This document shows, piece after piece, positions 33,066 through 42,102 of a stretch of DNA of 64,000 bases (position 1 is the first letter of the stretch; the number at the start of each line of letters is the position of its first letter). Under the pieces are notes generated by a model, which was not told the origin of the DNA, did no database searches, and saw nothing but the letters and a program-made list of their open reading frames with translations. The position numbers and the translations under genes are program-made. This DNA comes from Nocardioides scoriae (GTDB lineage Bacteria; Actinomycetota; Actinomycetes; Propionibacteriales; Nocardioidaceae), in contig NZ_LT629757.1 in NCBI RefSeq assembly GCF_900104965.1, positions 1,054,001-1,118,000 of the forward strand, in the 5' to 3' direction.

Positions 33066-33761
33066 TCAGGACGGCTCGGCCGCCGCAGCACCGAGGTCGA
33101 GCGGCACGGTGGGGTCGATCTCGAGCCCGATGCCGCGCAGCACGCCGTCGAGGACCGACCAGATCCAGCCGGCCAGCAGGTCGACCATCTCCTCCAGCGC
33201 CAGCCCGCCCGGCGCCGCGACCCAGCGGCCGGCGGCCGCGTCGACGAACCCGACCAGCCCGAAGGACAGCGGCTCGGTGACCCGGGCGTCGAGGCCGACC
33301 GCCTCGACGTACTCGTCGAGCAGCCGGATCAGCAGGTTGGAGATCAGCCGCTTCACGTCGTTGACGACGTTCTCGCCGCTGGCCGTGGCCACCGAGTGGC
33401 GCACCAGGTAGAGGTAGAGCTGGTGGTTCTCCGTGAGCCAGCCGAGGTGCGTCGAGACGGCCGTGCGGATGATGTCGCGCGGGCTGGCCGAGACGTCCCA
33501 CACCGGGGCGAGCGCCTCCAGCAGCATCGCCTCGGCGCGCAGCGCGATCGCCTCGTTGAGCTCGTGGGCGCCGGCGAAGTGGCGGTAGAGGCGGGTGCGG
33601 GCCACGCCGGCCTCGGCCGCGATCTGCTCGGTGGACACCTCGGCACCGTGCTTGCCGATCGCCACCAGCGCCGCGGCCACGAACTCGGCCCGTCGGCGCT
33701 GCTGCTGCCCGGTCCACCGGGTCGCGCGCCCGTCGGTGGACGGGGCGGGCGAGGACGACAC
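33066..33761 (-). CDS. TetR-family transcriptional regulator
   Basis: 231 aa, GTG start. N-terminal helix-turn-helix: RRRAEFVAAALVAIGKHGAEVSTEQIAAEAGVARTRLYRHF (residues about 22-62). The C-terminal ligand domain shows GLVGFVDAAAGRWVAAPGGLALEEMVDLLAGWIW, common in lipid- or hydrocarbon-sensing TetR proteins near diiron enzymes. Divergent from the diiron oxygenase gene; the 108-nt gap holds the palindrome GGTACACGTTGTACC, the likely operator for both genes. Confidence 0.86.
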   Translation of the reverse strand: MSSSPAPSTDGRATRWTGQQQRRRAEFVAAALVAIGKHGAEVSTEQIAAEAGVARTRLYRHFAGAHELNEAIALRAEAMLLEALAPVWDVSASPRDIIRTAVSTHLGWLTENHQLYLYLVRHSVATASGENVVNDVKRLISNLLIRLLDEYVEAVGLDARVTEPLSFGLVGFVDAAAGRWVAAPGGLALEEMVDLLAGWIWSVLDGVLRGIGLEIDPTVPLDLGAAAAEPS

Positions 33762-33807
33762 GCGCCGAGGTTACCCGGGTCACGTCCCGGAGGTCTGTCG
33801 TCGACCG

Positions 33808-33822
33808 GGTACACGTTGTACC
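33808..33822. promoter_or_regulatory. Palindromic operator between tetR and diiron oxygenase genes
   Basis: GGTACACGTTGTACC has 5-bp inverted arms (GGTAC/GTACC); a further half-site GTGTACCAC follows at about 33843. It lies 48 nt before the oxygenase ATG and 47 nt before the tetR GTG, fitting autoregulated repression. Confidence 0.6.
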
Positions 33823-33869
33823 GTCTATCTGGAAGTGACGTCGTGTACCACCTACCTCAGGGAGCACGC

Positions 33870-34790
33870 ATGACCCTCGTCGAGAGCCACCCCCGCACCG
33901 CGCCCGCCTCCGGCGCCGACCAGCGCGACGCCTCGCAGCGCCTGCTCGACTCCTCCGCGGCGCTGTCCTACGACCCGGCCGTCGAGGTCGACTGGGACGC
34001 CGACCTCGACCCGACGCACTTCGGCCTCAACCCCGAGTGGAGCACGCTCTACGGCACCCGGTTGTGGGACGAGATGACCCACCAGCAGCGGGTCACCCTG
34101 ACGCGCCACGAGGTGGCCTCGATCATGAGCACCGGCATCTGGTTCGAGATGATCCTCCAGCAGATGGTGCTGCGCGACCAGTACTGCACCGACTACGCGA
34201 CCTCGGACTTCCAGTTCGCCCTGACCGAGATCGCCGACGAGTGCCGCCACTCGATCATGTTCGCCCGCGCCTGCTCCAAGATGGGCATCCCGGCCTACTT
34301 CCCGACCCGGTCGAGCATCGCCCTGGGCCGTGGCTTCAAGGCGCTGGCCAGTGCCGAGGTGGCGTACGGCGGCATCCTGGTCGCCGAGGAGGTCCTCGAC
34401 GTCATGCAGCGCGACTGGATGCGCGGCGAGCAGGTGCTGCCGATCGTCCGCACGACCAGCAAGATCCACGTGGTCGAGGAGTCGCGGCACATGAAGTTCG
34501 CCCGCCAGGAGATGCGCGAGCGGATCGAGGGGGCGAGCCCGGCCCGTCGCCGGACCTCCGCCCTGGTGATCGCGATCGCCGCGCACCTGATCGTGTCCAA
34601 CATGGTCAACGACGGGGTGTACGCCGCCGCGGGCCTCGACCCCGAGCGCGCGCTCGCCGAGGCCCGGGCCAACGAGCACCACCACACCCTGATGCGCTCG
34701 AGCTGCGCGCACCTGATGGAGTTCCTCGACGAGCTGGGCCTGCTGACCCGGCCGGCGCTGCGGCTCTACCAGCGCGTCAGCATGGTCTGA
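33870..34790 (+). CDS. AurF-like diiron oxygenase
   Basis: 306 aa from the ATG after GGGAGC. Ferritin-like four-helix diiron protein of the p-aminobenzoate N-oxygenase (AurF) family. Ligands are visible in order: RHEVASIMSTGIWFEM (about residue 80), EIADECRHSIMFAR (about 121), LVAEEVLDVMQRDW (about 170) and HVVEESRHMKFARQEM (about 202). TYPICAL AurF substrates are aromatic amines, but actinobacterial homologues are mostly unassigned. FprB begins 7 nt downstream, giving a built-in electron donor, so the pair is very likely one oxygenase system. Confidence 0.86.
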   Translation: MTLVESHPRTAPASGADQRDASQRLLDSSAALSYDPAVEVDWDADLDPTHFGLNPEWSTLYGTRLWDEMTHQQRVTLTRHEVASIMSTGIWFEMILQQMVLRDQYCTDYATSDFQFALTEIADECRHSIMFARACSKMGIPAYFPTRSSIALGRGFKALASAEVAYGGILVAEEVLDVMQRDWMRGEQVLPIVRTTSKIHVVEESRHMKFARQEMRERIEGASPARRRTSALVIAIAAHLIVSNMVNDGVYAAAGLDPERALAEARANEHHHTLMRSSCAHLMEFLDELGLLTRPALRLYQRVSMV

Positions 34791-34797
34791 GGCGCGC

Positions 34798-36333
34798 GTG
34801 CCCTACGCCATCACGCAGTCGTGCTGCAGCGACGCCTCGTGCGTCTCGGTGTGCCCGGTCAACTGCATCCACCCCACGCCCGACGAGCCCGGCTTCGGGA
34901 CCACCGAGATGCTCTACGTCGACCCGCGGGCCTGCATCGACTGCGGCGCCTGCGCCGACGCGTGCCCGGTCGACGCGATCTTCCCGGCCGAGGAGCTGCT
35001 GCGCGGCCCCGACGCGGCGTACGTCGAACTCAACCGCGACCACTTCGCCGACGCCCCCGTCCCGGAGGGTGACGACCGCGGCTGGAGCGACCCCACCTTC
35101 CCCGTCGCGCTCAGCCCCCACGCGGCCGACCTGCGGGTCGCGGTGGTCGGCACGGGCCCCTCGGCGAGCTACACCGCGGCCGGGCTGCTCACCACCAGCG
35201 CCCACGTCACGATGCTCGACCGGCTGCCGGTCGCCGGCGGCCTGATCCGCTTCGGGGTGGCGCCCGACCACACCAGCACGCGGGCGATCGCCGACCGCTT
35301 CGCCACCGTCTTCCGCAACCCGCGCCTGGAGATGTGCCTGGGCGTCGAGGTCGGGCGCGACGTCACCCACGAGGAGCTCCTGGCCCACCACGACGCGGTC
35401 GTGTACGCCGTGGGCGCCTCCGCGGACCGCACGCTCGGGGTCCCCGGCGAGGACCTGCCCGGCAGCCTGGCCGCCCGCGACCTGGTCGGCTGGTACAACG
35501 GCCACCCCGAGGTCCCGACCGACCTCGTCGACCTCGAGCTCGGTGCGCCCGCCCGCGTGGTGGTCGTCGGCAACGGCAACGTCGCCCTCGACGTGGCGCG
35601 GCTGCTGCTCACCGACCCCGAGGAGCTGGTGCGCACGCCGCTGGCCCGCCACGCGCTCGCGGCGCTGCGGCGCAGCAGCGTGCGCGAGGTGGTCCTCGTG
35701 GGCCGTCGCGGGCCGGGCGACGCGGCGTACGCGCTGGCGGAGCTGCGCCCGCTGCTGCAGCGCGCGGACCTCGACGTCGTCGTCGACGGAGGCGCCGCCG
35801 CGACGGAGGCGATCGCCGCGGCCGCGGCGGGCAGCAAGGCGGCCGCCCTGCGCGACCTGCCGCAGGTGCCCCTGGACGCCGCGTCCCCCGTGGGCGGGAG
35901 GCGCCGGCTGGTGCTGCGCTTCGACTCGGTGCTGGAGCGCGTCGACGGCGACGACCGCGTCGGCTCGGTCCACCTGGCACCGGCGCGGCCCGAGGACCCC
36001 GGGGCGCCGGAGCCGGTCGTGCTGCACGCCGGGCTGGTGCTGCGGTCGGTCGGCTACCGCAGCGAGCCGCTGCCCGGGCTGCCCTTCGACCGCGAGACCA
36101 GCACCGTCCCCCACGACCAGGGGCGCGTGGTCGACCCCGCCACCGGCGGCGCCGTCGGGGCGTCGTACGTCGTGGGGTGGGTCAAGCGCGGCCCGCGCGG
36201 CGGCATCGGCAGCAACCGGGCCGACGCGACGGAGACGGTGGCCTCGCTGGTGGCCGACGCCAACGCGGGGCGCCTGACCACGGGACGCGGCTCGACCCGG
36301 TCGTTCCGCCGGTTGCTGCGGTCGCGGACGTGA
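34798..36333 (+). CDS. fprB: Ferredoxin/ferredoxin--NADP reductase fusion (FprB-like)
   Basis: 511 aa, GTG start. Residues 1-80 are a bacterial 7Fe/8Fe ferredoxin with CVSVCPVNCIHP and ACIDCGACADACPVDAIFP; the rest is an adrenodoxin-reductase-like flavoprotein: FAD site VAVVGTGPSASYTAAGLL (about residue 118), RLPVAGGLIRFGVAPDH, the NADP site VVVVGNGNVALDVARLLL (about 258), and the C-terminal GWVKRGPRGGIGSNRADATETV motif. Same architecture as mycobacterial FprB. Transfers electrons from NADPH to a ferredoxin or, here, most simply to the diiron oxygenase encoded just upstream. Confidence 0.92.
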   Translation: MPYAITQSCCSDASCVSVCPVNCIHPTPDEPGFGTTEMLYVDPRACIDCGACADACPVDAIFPAEELLRGPDAAYVELNRDHFADAPVPEGDDRGWSDPTFPVALSPHAADLRVAVVGTGPSASYTAAGLLTTSAHVTMLDRLPVAGGLIRFGVAPDHTSTRAIADRFATVFRNPRLEMCLGVEVGRDVTHEELLAHHDAVVYAVGASADRTLGVPGEDLPGSLAARDLVGWYNGHPEVPTDLVDLELGAPARVVVVGNGNVALDVARLLLTDPEELVRTPLARHALAALRRSSVREVVLVGRRGPGDAAYALAELRPLLQRADLDVVVDGGAAATEAIAAAAAGSKAAALRDLPQVPLDAASPVGGRRRLVLRFDSVLERVDGDDRVGSVHLAPARPEDPGAPEPVVLHAGLVLRSVGYRSEPLPGLPFDRETSTVPHDQGRVVDPATGGAVGASYVVGWVKRGPRGGIGSNRADATETVASLVADANAGRLTTGRGSTRSFRRLLRSRT

Positions 36334-36396
36334 GCCGACCTCCGGACTGGCCACGGCTCCGGGTCCGGGCGGCCCGGCCGGTGGGCAGCGGCTGCC

Positions 36397-37653
36397 TCAG
36401 GTCGCCCCGGGCGGCCCGTGCCACTGCACGAGCAGCAGCGTGGCGTCGTCGACGACGTCGCCGGCCTGGTGGTCGATGAGGGCGTGCACCACCCGCCGCA
36501 CCGTCTCGGCGGCGGGCAGCCCGGCCGCGAGGTGGCGGCTGACGAGGTCGACGAGCCGGTCGCGGCCGAAGAACTCGCCGGCGGGCGAGCGCGCCTCGGT
36601 GACGCCGTCGGTGTAGAGGAGCAGCAGGTCGCCCGGCTCCAGCTGCTCGGTGCCGACCGGCGCCTCGGCGGTGTGGTCCAGGCCGCGGTTGAGACCGAGC
36701 GGCAGCAGCGGCTCGACCGCCAGCTCGCGCACCAGGCGCCCGGCGCGCAGCAGCAGCGGGGCGTGGTGCCCGGCGCTGATCCAGCTCAGCCGGCCGGTGT
36801 CGGTGTCGAGGTGGCACAGCAGGCCGGTGGCGAAGGACTCGACCCGGAAGGCGAGGTCGACCGCCTCCTCGATGCCGTCGGCGGTCTCGCGCAGCGTCCG
36901 GCCCGTGCGCCGGGCGTTGCGGTACGCCGCGACCACCAGGTTGATCAGCTGCGCGCTCACGATGCCGTGGCCCATGGCGTCGAAGACCCCGAACCGCGCC
37001 GCGCCGCGCTCGACGGCGTAGTCGAACGAGTCGCCCGCCACCTCGTACGCCGGCTCCATCCCGCCGGCCACCGTGACCGACCGGTCGGAGAAGGTCAGCG
37101 GCGGCAGCAGCGACCACTGGATCTCGGCCGCCAGGGTCAGCGGCCGCGACCGGCGCGGGCGCAGCAGCGCGTCGCCGTACAGGTTGCGGGTGACGAGCAG
37201 GTGGGCCAGGGCGGAGGCGAACGCCCGCAGCCCCGCGGGCTCGTCGGCCAGCGCGGTGCCGGGCTGCACGGTCAGGCCCAGGACACCGAGGCGCTCGCTG
37301 CCGTCGAGCAGCGGCAGCCACAGCTGCACCCGCTCCCCCGGGCCGGCGCCGCTCACCGGCTGCAGCGTCTGGAAGGCACGTCCGGCCAGGGTCGAGTCGA
37401 CGCCGAGCGGGGCGGCTCCGGGCTCCTGGCTCCCCGCGGGCGGCAGCGGCACGAGCTGGCGCTGCTGCAGGTCGGCGAGGTGGACCACGGCGTCGGCGGC
37501 CCCGAGCTCCCCCGCCGCGTCGGCGACGGCGCGGGGCAGCTCGTCGGGGGCCTGGGTGTCCGCGGCCGCGAGCAGCCGGTCGACCGCGCGGCGGACCTGG
37601 TCCGCCACCGCGTCGAGCGGCCTGGGCGTGCCGGAGGTCATGACCACGATCAT
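36397..37653 (-). CDS. GAF-like / PP2C (SpoIIE-type) serine phosphatase
   Basis: 418 aa from the ATG at 37653 (a second ATG at 37641 is equally possible). An N-terminal GAF-like region (about residues 20-165) is followed by a SpoIIE-type PP2C domain: TLAAEIQWSLLPPLTF, the metal-binding GDSFDYAVERGAARFGVFDAMGHG (about 220-242), RLSWISAGHHAPLLLR, and GDLLLLYTDGVTEARSPAGEFFG. Such phosphatases remove phosphate from anti-anti-sigma (STAS) proteins in SigB-type partner switching. A fitting sigma factor lies 9 kb away, but no anti-sigma or STAS gene is present. Signals sensed by the GAF part are unknown. Confidence 0.86.
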   Translation of the reverse strand: MIVVMTSGTPRPLDAVADQVRRAVDRLLAAADTQAPDELPRAVADAAGELGAADAVVHLADLQQRQLVPLPPAGSQEPGAAPLGVDSTLAGRAFQTLQPVSGAGPGERVQLWLPLLDGSERLGVLGLTVQPGTALADEPAGLRAFASALAHLLVTRNLYGDALLRPRRSRPLTLAAEIQWSLLPPLTFSDRSVTVAGGMEPAYEVAGDSFDYAVERGAARFGVFDAMGHGIVSAQLINLVVAAYRNARRTGRTLRETADGIEEAVDLAFRVESFATGLLCHLDTDTGRLSWISAGHHAPLLLRAGRLVRELAVEPLLPLGLNRGLDHTAEAPVGTEQLEPGDLLLLYTDGVTEARSPAGEFFGRDRLVDLVSRHLAAGLPAAETVRRVVHALIDHQAGDVVDDATLLLVQWHGPPGAT

Positions 37654-37702
37654 GCCCCGGCGACGCCGCGCGCGTGCGGCGAACCGCACACGTCTCCCCA
37701 GG

Positions 37703-39451
37703 TCAGCCGGGCTGCCCCGGGTGTCCGGAGTGCGGGTCGCGGCTCTCCGGCACGATCTCCTCGTGGTCGGCGCCCAGGGCAGCCAGGGCGATCGAGTGCT
37801 GCTCCTGCTCGTCGCGCTCCTGCACGTGCTGCACGGCCCGACGGATGCGGGTCGGCAGCGTCGACTCGTAGGGCTCGGCGCGCAGCGCCTTCATCAGGGA
37901 GACGCACATCGCGATGATGACGATCATGAAGGCGCCGCCGACGATGATGACGAGGTTCTGCAGCGCGGTGAGGCCCGCCCGCAGGTCGTCGCCCCCCGAC
38001 CACAGCAGCACCGAGGCGACCGCGCCCTGGGCCACGCCCCAGAAGACGACGAGCCAGCGCTTGGGCTCCTCCTCGCCGTGCTGGCTCAGCATCCCCATCA
38101 CGATCGAGGCCGAGTCGGCGCCGGTGATGAAGAAGATGGCGATGAGGAAGATCGCCAGCACCACCGTGATCGAGGCGAGCGGGTAGTCGCGCAGCACCGT
38201 GAACAGGATCGACTCGGTGCCCTCGTCGGCCAGCGTCTGACCGAGGTCCTTGCCCTGGTTGAGCTGCAGGTCGAAGGCGGCGCCGCCCATGATCGAGAAC
38301 CACACGAACGAGACCAGGCTGGGCATCAGGATCACGTAGACGACGAACTGGCGGATGGTGCGGCCCTTGGAGATGCGGGCGATGAACATCCCGACGAAGG
38401 GGGTCCAGGACACCCACCAGGCCCAGTAGAAGATCGTCCAGCCGTTGAGCCAGGTCGCCTGGTCCGCGTCGAAGGCGCCGGTGCGGCCGCTCATCGTGGG
38501 CAGCTGGGTCAGGTAGGCGCCCATGCCCTCGGTGAACGTGGACAGGATGAAGACGGTCGGGCCCACGACGAAGAGGAAGGCCACCAGCACGAGGGCGGCG
38601 ATGGCGTTGGCGTTGGAGAGGAACTGCACGCCCTTCTCGATGCCGGTGACCGCGGAGACCACGAAGCACGCCGTGAGCACCCAGATGACGAGCAGGGCCA
38701 GGGCGATGCTCTCCCCCGAGCCGTCGAAGACGTTGTCCAGGCCACCGGTGATCTGCAGGGCGCCGAGCCCCAGCGAGGTGGCCGAGCCGAACAGCGTCGC
38801 GAAGATGGCCACCACGTCGATCGCCTTGCCGGGCGCCCGGCCGGCGGCGTCGCCGATGAGCGGCCGGAAGGTGCCGGAGATCAGGTTGCCGTAGCCCTTG
38901 CGGTAGGCGAAGTAGGCGATGGCCAGACCGATCACGGCGTAGATCGCCCAGGGGTGCAGGCCCCAGTGGAAGAAGGTGTACTCCATCGCCAGCCGGGCGG
39001 CCTCGGGCGTGCCGGGCTCGGCCATCCCCATCGGCGGGGTGTTGAGGTGGGTCAGCGGCTCGGCCACGCCCCAGAAGATGAGGCCGATGCCCATGCCGGT
39101 CGCGAACATCATCGAGACCCAGGAGAACGTGCTGAACTCCGGCTCGGCGTCGTCGGGGCCGAGCGTGAGGTTGCCGTAGCGGCTGATGGCCAGGTAGCCG
39201 GAGAACACCACGAACGCGGCGGTCGTCAGCACGAAGAGCCACCCGAAGCTCTTCTCCAGCCAGGTCAGCGTGCTCGTCGTCGCGCTGCCCATCGCGTCGG
39301 GCGCCAGCGCGCCCCACAGCACGAAGCCGAGGACGGCGGCCGCGGCCACGCCGAACACGACCTTGTCCAGGGGCAGCGACCGGTGGGTCGCGCTGCCGTC
39401 GTCGGGACCGGGCGCCGGTCCGGTGGTCTCCCTGCTCACGGTGTCGGTCAC
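37703..39451 (-). CDS. BCCT-family (betaine/carnitine/choline) transporter
   Basis: 582 aa from the GTG at 39451; the frame upstream is antisense to the radical SAM gene. Twelve membrane segments with the BCCT hallmarks: WVSMMFATGMGIGLIFWGVAEP, EYTFFHWGLHPWAIYAVIGLA and FYWAWWVSWTPFVGMFIARISKG. The glycine-rich MGIGLIFWG matches the motif associated with sodium-coupled members (GxG), suggesting Na+/substrate symport of betaine or a related trimethylammonium compound. The C-terminal tail (about 65 residues, acidic and His-containing) may sense osmotic state. Divergent from the radical SAM gene. Confidence 0.92.
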   Translation of the reverse strand: MTDTVSRETTGPAPGPDDGSATHRSLPLDKVVFGVAAAAVLGFVLWGALAPDAMGSATTSTLTWLEKSFGWLFVLTTAAFVVFSGYLAISRYGNLTLGPDDAEPEFSTFSWVSMMFATGMGIGLIFWGVAEPLTHLNTPPMGMAEPGTPEAARLAMEYTFFHWGLHPWAIYAVIGLAIAYFAYRKGYGNLISGTFRPLIGDAAGRAPGKAIDVVAIFATLFGSATSLGLGALQITGGLDNVFDGSGESIALALLVIWVLTACFVVSAVTGIEKGVQFLSNANAIAALVLVAFLFVVGPTVFILSTFTEGMGAYLTQLPTMSGRTGAFDADQATWLNGWTIFYWAWWVSWTPFVGMFIARISKGRTIRQFVVYVILMPSLVSFVWFSIMGGAAFDLQLNQGKDLGQTLADEGTESILFTVLRDYPLASITVVLAIFLIAIFFITGADSASIVMGMLSQHGEEEPKRWLVVFWGVAQGAVASVLLWSGGDDLRAGLTALQNLVIIVGGAFMIVIIAMCVSLMKALRAEPYESTLPTRIRRAVQHVQERDEQEQHSIALAALGADHEEIVPESRDPHSGHPGQPG

Positions 39452-39513
39452 GTCGGGACCCCCAGGTCGGTGCACTCGGAACACATCTGATTCACAGTGC
39501 AGCGCGGGGTCCG

Positions 39514-39538
39514 GTGTGTCAACGCGACCGACGGGTAT
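39514..39538 (+). promoter_or_regulatory. SigB/SigF-type promoter candidate before the SPL-like gene
   Basis: GTGT (39514-39517) and GGGTAT (39533-39538) are separated by exactly 15 nt, close to the consensus GTTT-N14-17-GGGTAT of SigB/SigF-type sigma factors; the -10 box is exact. It lies 25 nt before the ATG at 39564. Confidence 0.6.
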
Positions 39539-39563
39539 GGGCAGGGACCCAGGAAGAGGTGCG

Positions 39564-40706
39564 ATGCCCGACGAGACACAGGTCACCAGCGCACGCGACC
39601 CGCGGGCCGCCGACGGGGGCTCCGCGCTCGAGCTGCACCCGCACGCCGCCCGGCGCTGGACGCCGAAGCGGGTGCTGGTCACCCCGGCCGCGCTGGACGA
39701 GCCCCACGGGCAGCGGATCGTGGCCCGCGTCGAGGCCCTCGGGATCGAGGTGGAGCGGCTGCGCGCCAACCGGCTGGTGGGGCTGCGGGGCGAGACCGAG
39801 CGGGAGACCTACGCCCGCGCGAAGTCCACGCTGGCCGTCGTGGTCAGCCCGCCCAGCCGACGTCGGCTGCAGCCGATCTCCCCCAGCGCCGACTGGCGCG
39901 TCGACCTCGCCGAGGGCTGCCCGGCGCACTGCCAGTACTGCTACCTCGCCGGCTCGCTGTCCGGCCCGCCCGTGACCCGGGTGTACGCCGACCTCGACGC
40001 GATCCTGGACAACCTCACCGCCTACCTCGGGACCGGTCAGGTCACGAGCCGCTCGACGCGCCGCAGCCAGGAGGGCACCACCTTCGAGGCCTCCTGCTAC
40101 AGCGACCCGCTCGCGCTGGACCACCTCACCGGGAGCTGGCAGCGCGCCGTCGAGCACTTCGGTGCCTGGGACGCGCCGGTGCAGCTGCGGTGGACCACCA
40201 AGTTCGCCGACGTCGACCGCTTCGTCGCCCTCCCGCACGCCGGCCGCACCCGGGTGCGCTTCAGCGTCAACTGCCTGCCGGTGACCCAGCGCTGGGAGGG
40301 CGGGACCAGCACCCTGGAGCAGCGGCTCGCGGCGCTGCGCCGGCTCGCTCTCGCCGGCTACCCGGTCGGGCTCACGATCGCCCCGATCATGCCGATCGAC
40401 GGCTGGCGCGAGCACTACGACCACCTGCTCGACCTGGTGGAGACCGCGACGGCCGACGTCCCCGACCTCGACCTGACCGCCGAGCTGATCACCCACCGCT
40501 TCACCGCCACCAGCAAGGAGGTGCTGCTCGGGTGGTACCCCCGCACCACCCTCGAGATGGACGAGGCGGAGCGCGCGGTCAAGCGGGGCAAGTTCGGCGC
40601 CACCAAGCACGTCTACCCCAAGCCCGTCATGGACGACCTGCGGCAGTGGTTCCGCCGCGAGCTGGAGCAGCGGCTGCCGGCGTGCCGCGTCCTCTACTGG
40701 ACCTGA
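39564..40706 (+). CDS. Spore photoproduct lyase-like radical SAM protein
   Basis: 380 aa from the ATG at 39564 (AGGAAGAGG site). The radical SAM cysteines are in EGCPAHCQYCYLAGSLSG (C-x3-C-x2-C) at about residues 115-132, preceded by the SPL-family SPSADWRVDLA block. Later blocks include TFEASCYSDPLALDHLTGSW, VQLRWTTKFADVD, VRFSVNCLPVT and AELITHRFTATSKEVLLGWYP. The lyase repairs the UV thymine dimer of spores, but this gene neighbourhood shows no sporulation genes. Probably a UV- or stress-related radical SAM enzyme; activity unproven. The SigB-like promoter supports stress expression. Confidence 0.87.
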   Translation: MPDETQVTSARDPRAADGGSALELHPHAARRWTPKRVLVTPAALDEPHGQRIVARVEALGIEVERLRANRLVGLRGETERETYARAKSTLAVVVSPPSRRRLQPISPSADWRVDLAEGCPAHCQYCYLAGSLSGPPVTRVYADLDAILDNLTAYLGTGQVTSRSTRRSQEGTTFEASCYSDPLALDHLTGSWQRAVEHFGAWDAPVQLRWTTKFADVDRFVALPHAGRTRVRFSVNCLPVTQRWEGGTSTLEQRLAALRRLALAGYPVGLTIAPIMPIDGWREHYDHLLDLVETATADVPDLDLTAELITHRFTATSKEVLLGWYPRTTLEMDEAERAVKRGKFGATKHVYPKPVMDDLRQWFRRELEQRLPACRVLYWT

Positions 40707-40827
40707 GCCCGCGTGGCCGAGCCTCGCTCGCCGGGGGGGGGTGGTCGCCGACCACCCGCGACGCGGTCCGGTGGGACACGCCTGCCGCTCGCGCGACGCC
40801 GGCCGGTGGCCTGTCGAGCCCGCGCGA

Positions 40828-42102
40828 TCACGACGTCCGCGCGGCCGGTTCGCCCGTGCGCTGCTTGGCCAGCTCCTCGGTGACCTCGTCCGGGGGCGGG
40901 GGCGCCACCGACGTGTCCTCGGCGCCGGCTCCGCCGCCGACGGAGGTGCGCTTCTTGTTCCACACGTCGAAGGCGACCGCGGCGAGCAGCACCAGGCCCT
41001 TGACCGCCTGCTGCCAGTCGATCGAGACGCCCATGAGCGACATGCCGTTGTTGAGCACGCCCATCACGAAGCCGCCGATGATCGCGCCGGCGACGGTGCC
41101 GACCCCGCCGGTGACCGCCGCGCCGCCGATGAAGGCGGCGGCGATGGCGTCGAGCTCGAAGTTGACGCCGGCCTTGGGGTTGGCGGCGGTGAGGCGGGCC
41201 GCGAACACCATGCCGGCCAGGGCGGCGAGCATGCCCATGTTGGTCATCACGAGGAAGTCGATGCGCCTGGTGCGCACGCCCGACATGGTCGCGGCCTCGA
41301 CGTTGCCGCCGACGGCGTACACGTGCCGGCCCACGATGGTCCGCTGCATGACGAAGCCGTAGACGCCGATCAGCACGACCAGGATGAGGCCGACGACGGG
41401 CAGGCCGCGGTACTGCGCGAGCACGAAGCACAGCCCGACGACCACGACGGCGATCGCCACCAGCTTCGCGAGGAACAGCGGCTGCGGCAGCACCTCCAGC
41501 TTGTAGTGGACGGCCGAGCGCCGCTTGCGGACCTCGAGCACGGCCAGCCACGCCGTGAGCAGCACGCCCAGCACCAGGGTCAGGTTGTGCAGGCCGGTGT
41601 CGGGGCCGACCTCGGGCAGGAAGCCGTTGCCCATCCGCTCGAAGCCCTGCGGCAGGCCGCCCACGGTCGCGCCGTTCAACACGACCAGGGTGAGGCCGCG
41701 GAAGAGCAGCATGCTGGACAGGGTGACGATGAAGGCCGGGATGCCGACGTAGGCCACCCAGAAGCCGTGCCAGGCGCCGATCAGCGCGCCGACCCCGAGG
41801 CAGAGCACCACCGCGAGGAACCACGGCACGTCCCAGCGGGTCATCATGATCGCCGCCAGCGCCCCGGTGAACGCGGCCACCGAGCCGACCGAGAGGTCGA
41901 TGTGGCGGGCCACGATGACCAGCACCATGCCAATCGCGAGGATGAGGATGTAGGAGTTCTGCGTGATCAGGTTGGTGACGTTGAGCGGGCGCAGCAGCAC
42001 CCCGTCGGTGGTGAACCAGAACAGCGCGACGATCGAGACGAGCGCGATGACCATGCCGTACTGGCGCATGTTGCCGCGCAGGATGCGGGTGAGCGAGCTC
42101 AT
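40828..42102 (-). CDS. mmsB: Sugar ABC transporter permease (MmsB/GguB-type)
   Basis: 424 aa from the ATG that overlaps the ATP-binding gene stop (ATGA). Ten or so membrane segments of the ribose/xylose permease family: [39 protein letters not shown] (the conserved IDLSVG motif) and the C-terminal [21 protein letters not shown]. The length over 400 aa fits XylH/GguB-type permeases rather than RbsC. Imports monosaccharides with the ATPase and ChvE-like protein encoded just upstream. A C-terminal acidic tail (about 30 residues) extends past the membrane domain. Confidence 0.91.
   Translation of the reverse strand: MSSLTRILRGNMRQYGMVIALVSIVALFWFTTDGVLLRPLNVTNLITQNSYILILAIGMVLVIVARHIDLSVGSVAAFTGALAAIMMTRWDVPWFLAVVLCLGVGALIGAWHGFWVAYVGIPAFIVTLSSMLLFRGLTLVVLNGATVGGLPQGFERMGNGFLPEVGPDTGLHNLTLVLGVLLTAWLAVLEVRKRRSAVHYKLEVLPQPLFLAKLVAIAVVVVGLCFVLAQYRGLPVVGLILVVLIGVYGFVMQRTIVGRHVYAVGGNVEAATMSGVRTRRIDFLVMTNMGMLAALAGMVFAARLTAANPKAGVNFELDAIAAAFIGGAAVTGGVGTVAGAIIGGFVMGVLNNGMSLMGVSIDWQQAVKGLVLLAAVAFDVWNKKRTSVGGGAGAEDTSVAPPPPDEVTEELAKQRTGEPAARTS

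Noticed and set aside
40728-40745. Run of about ten G residues after the radical SAM gene
   Set aside because: Lies between convergent genes; no coding frame or promoter that could phase-vary is affected.
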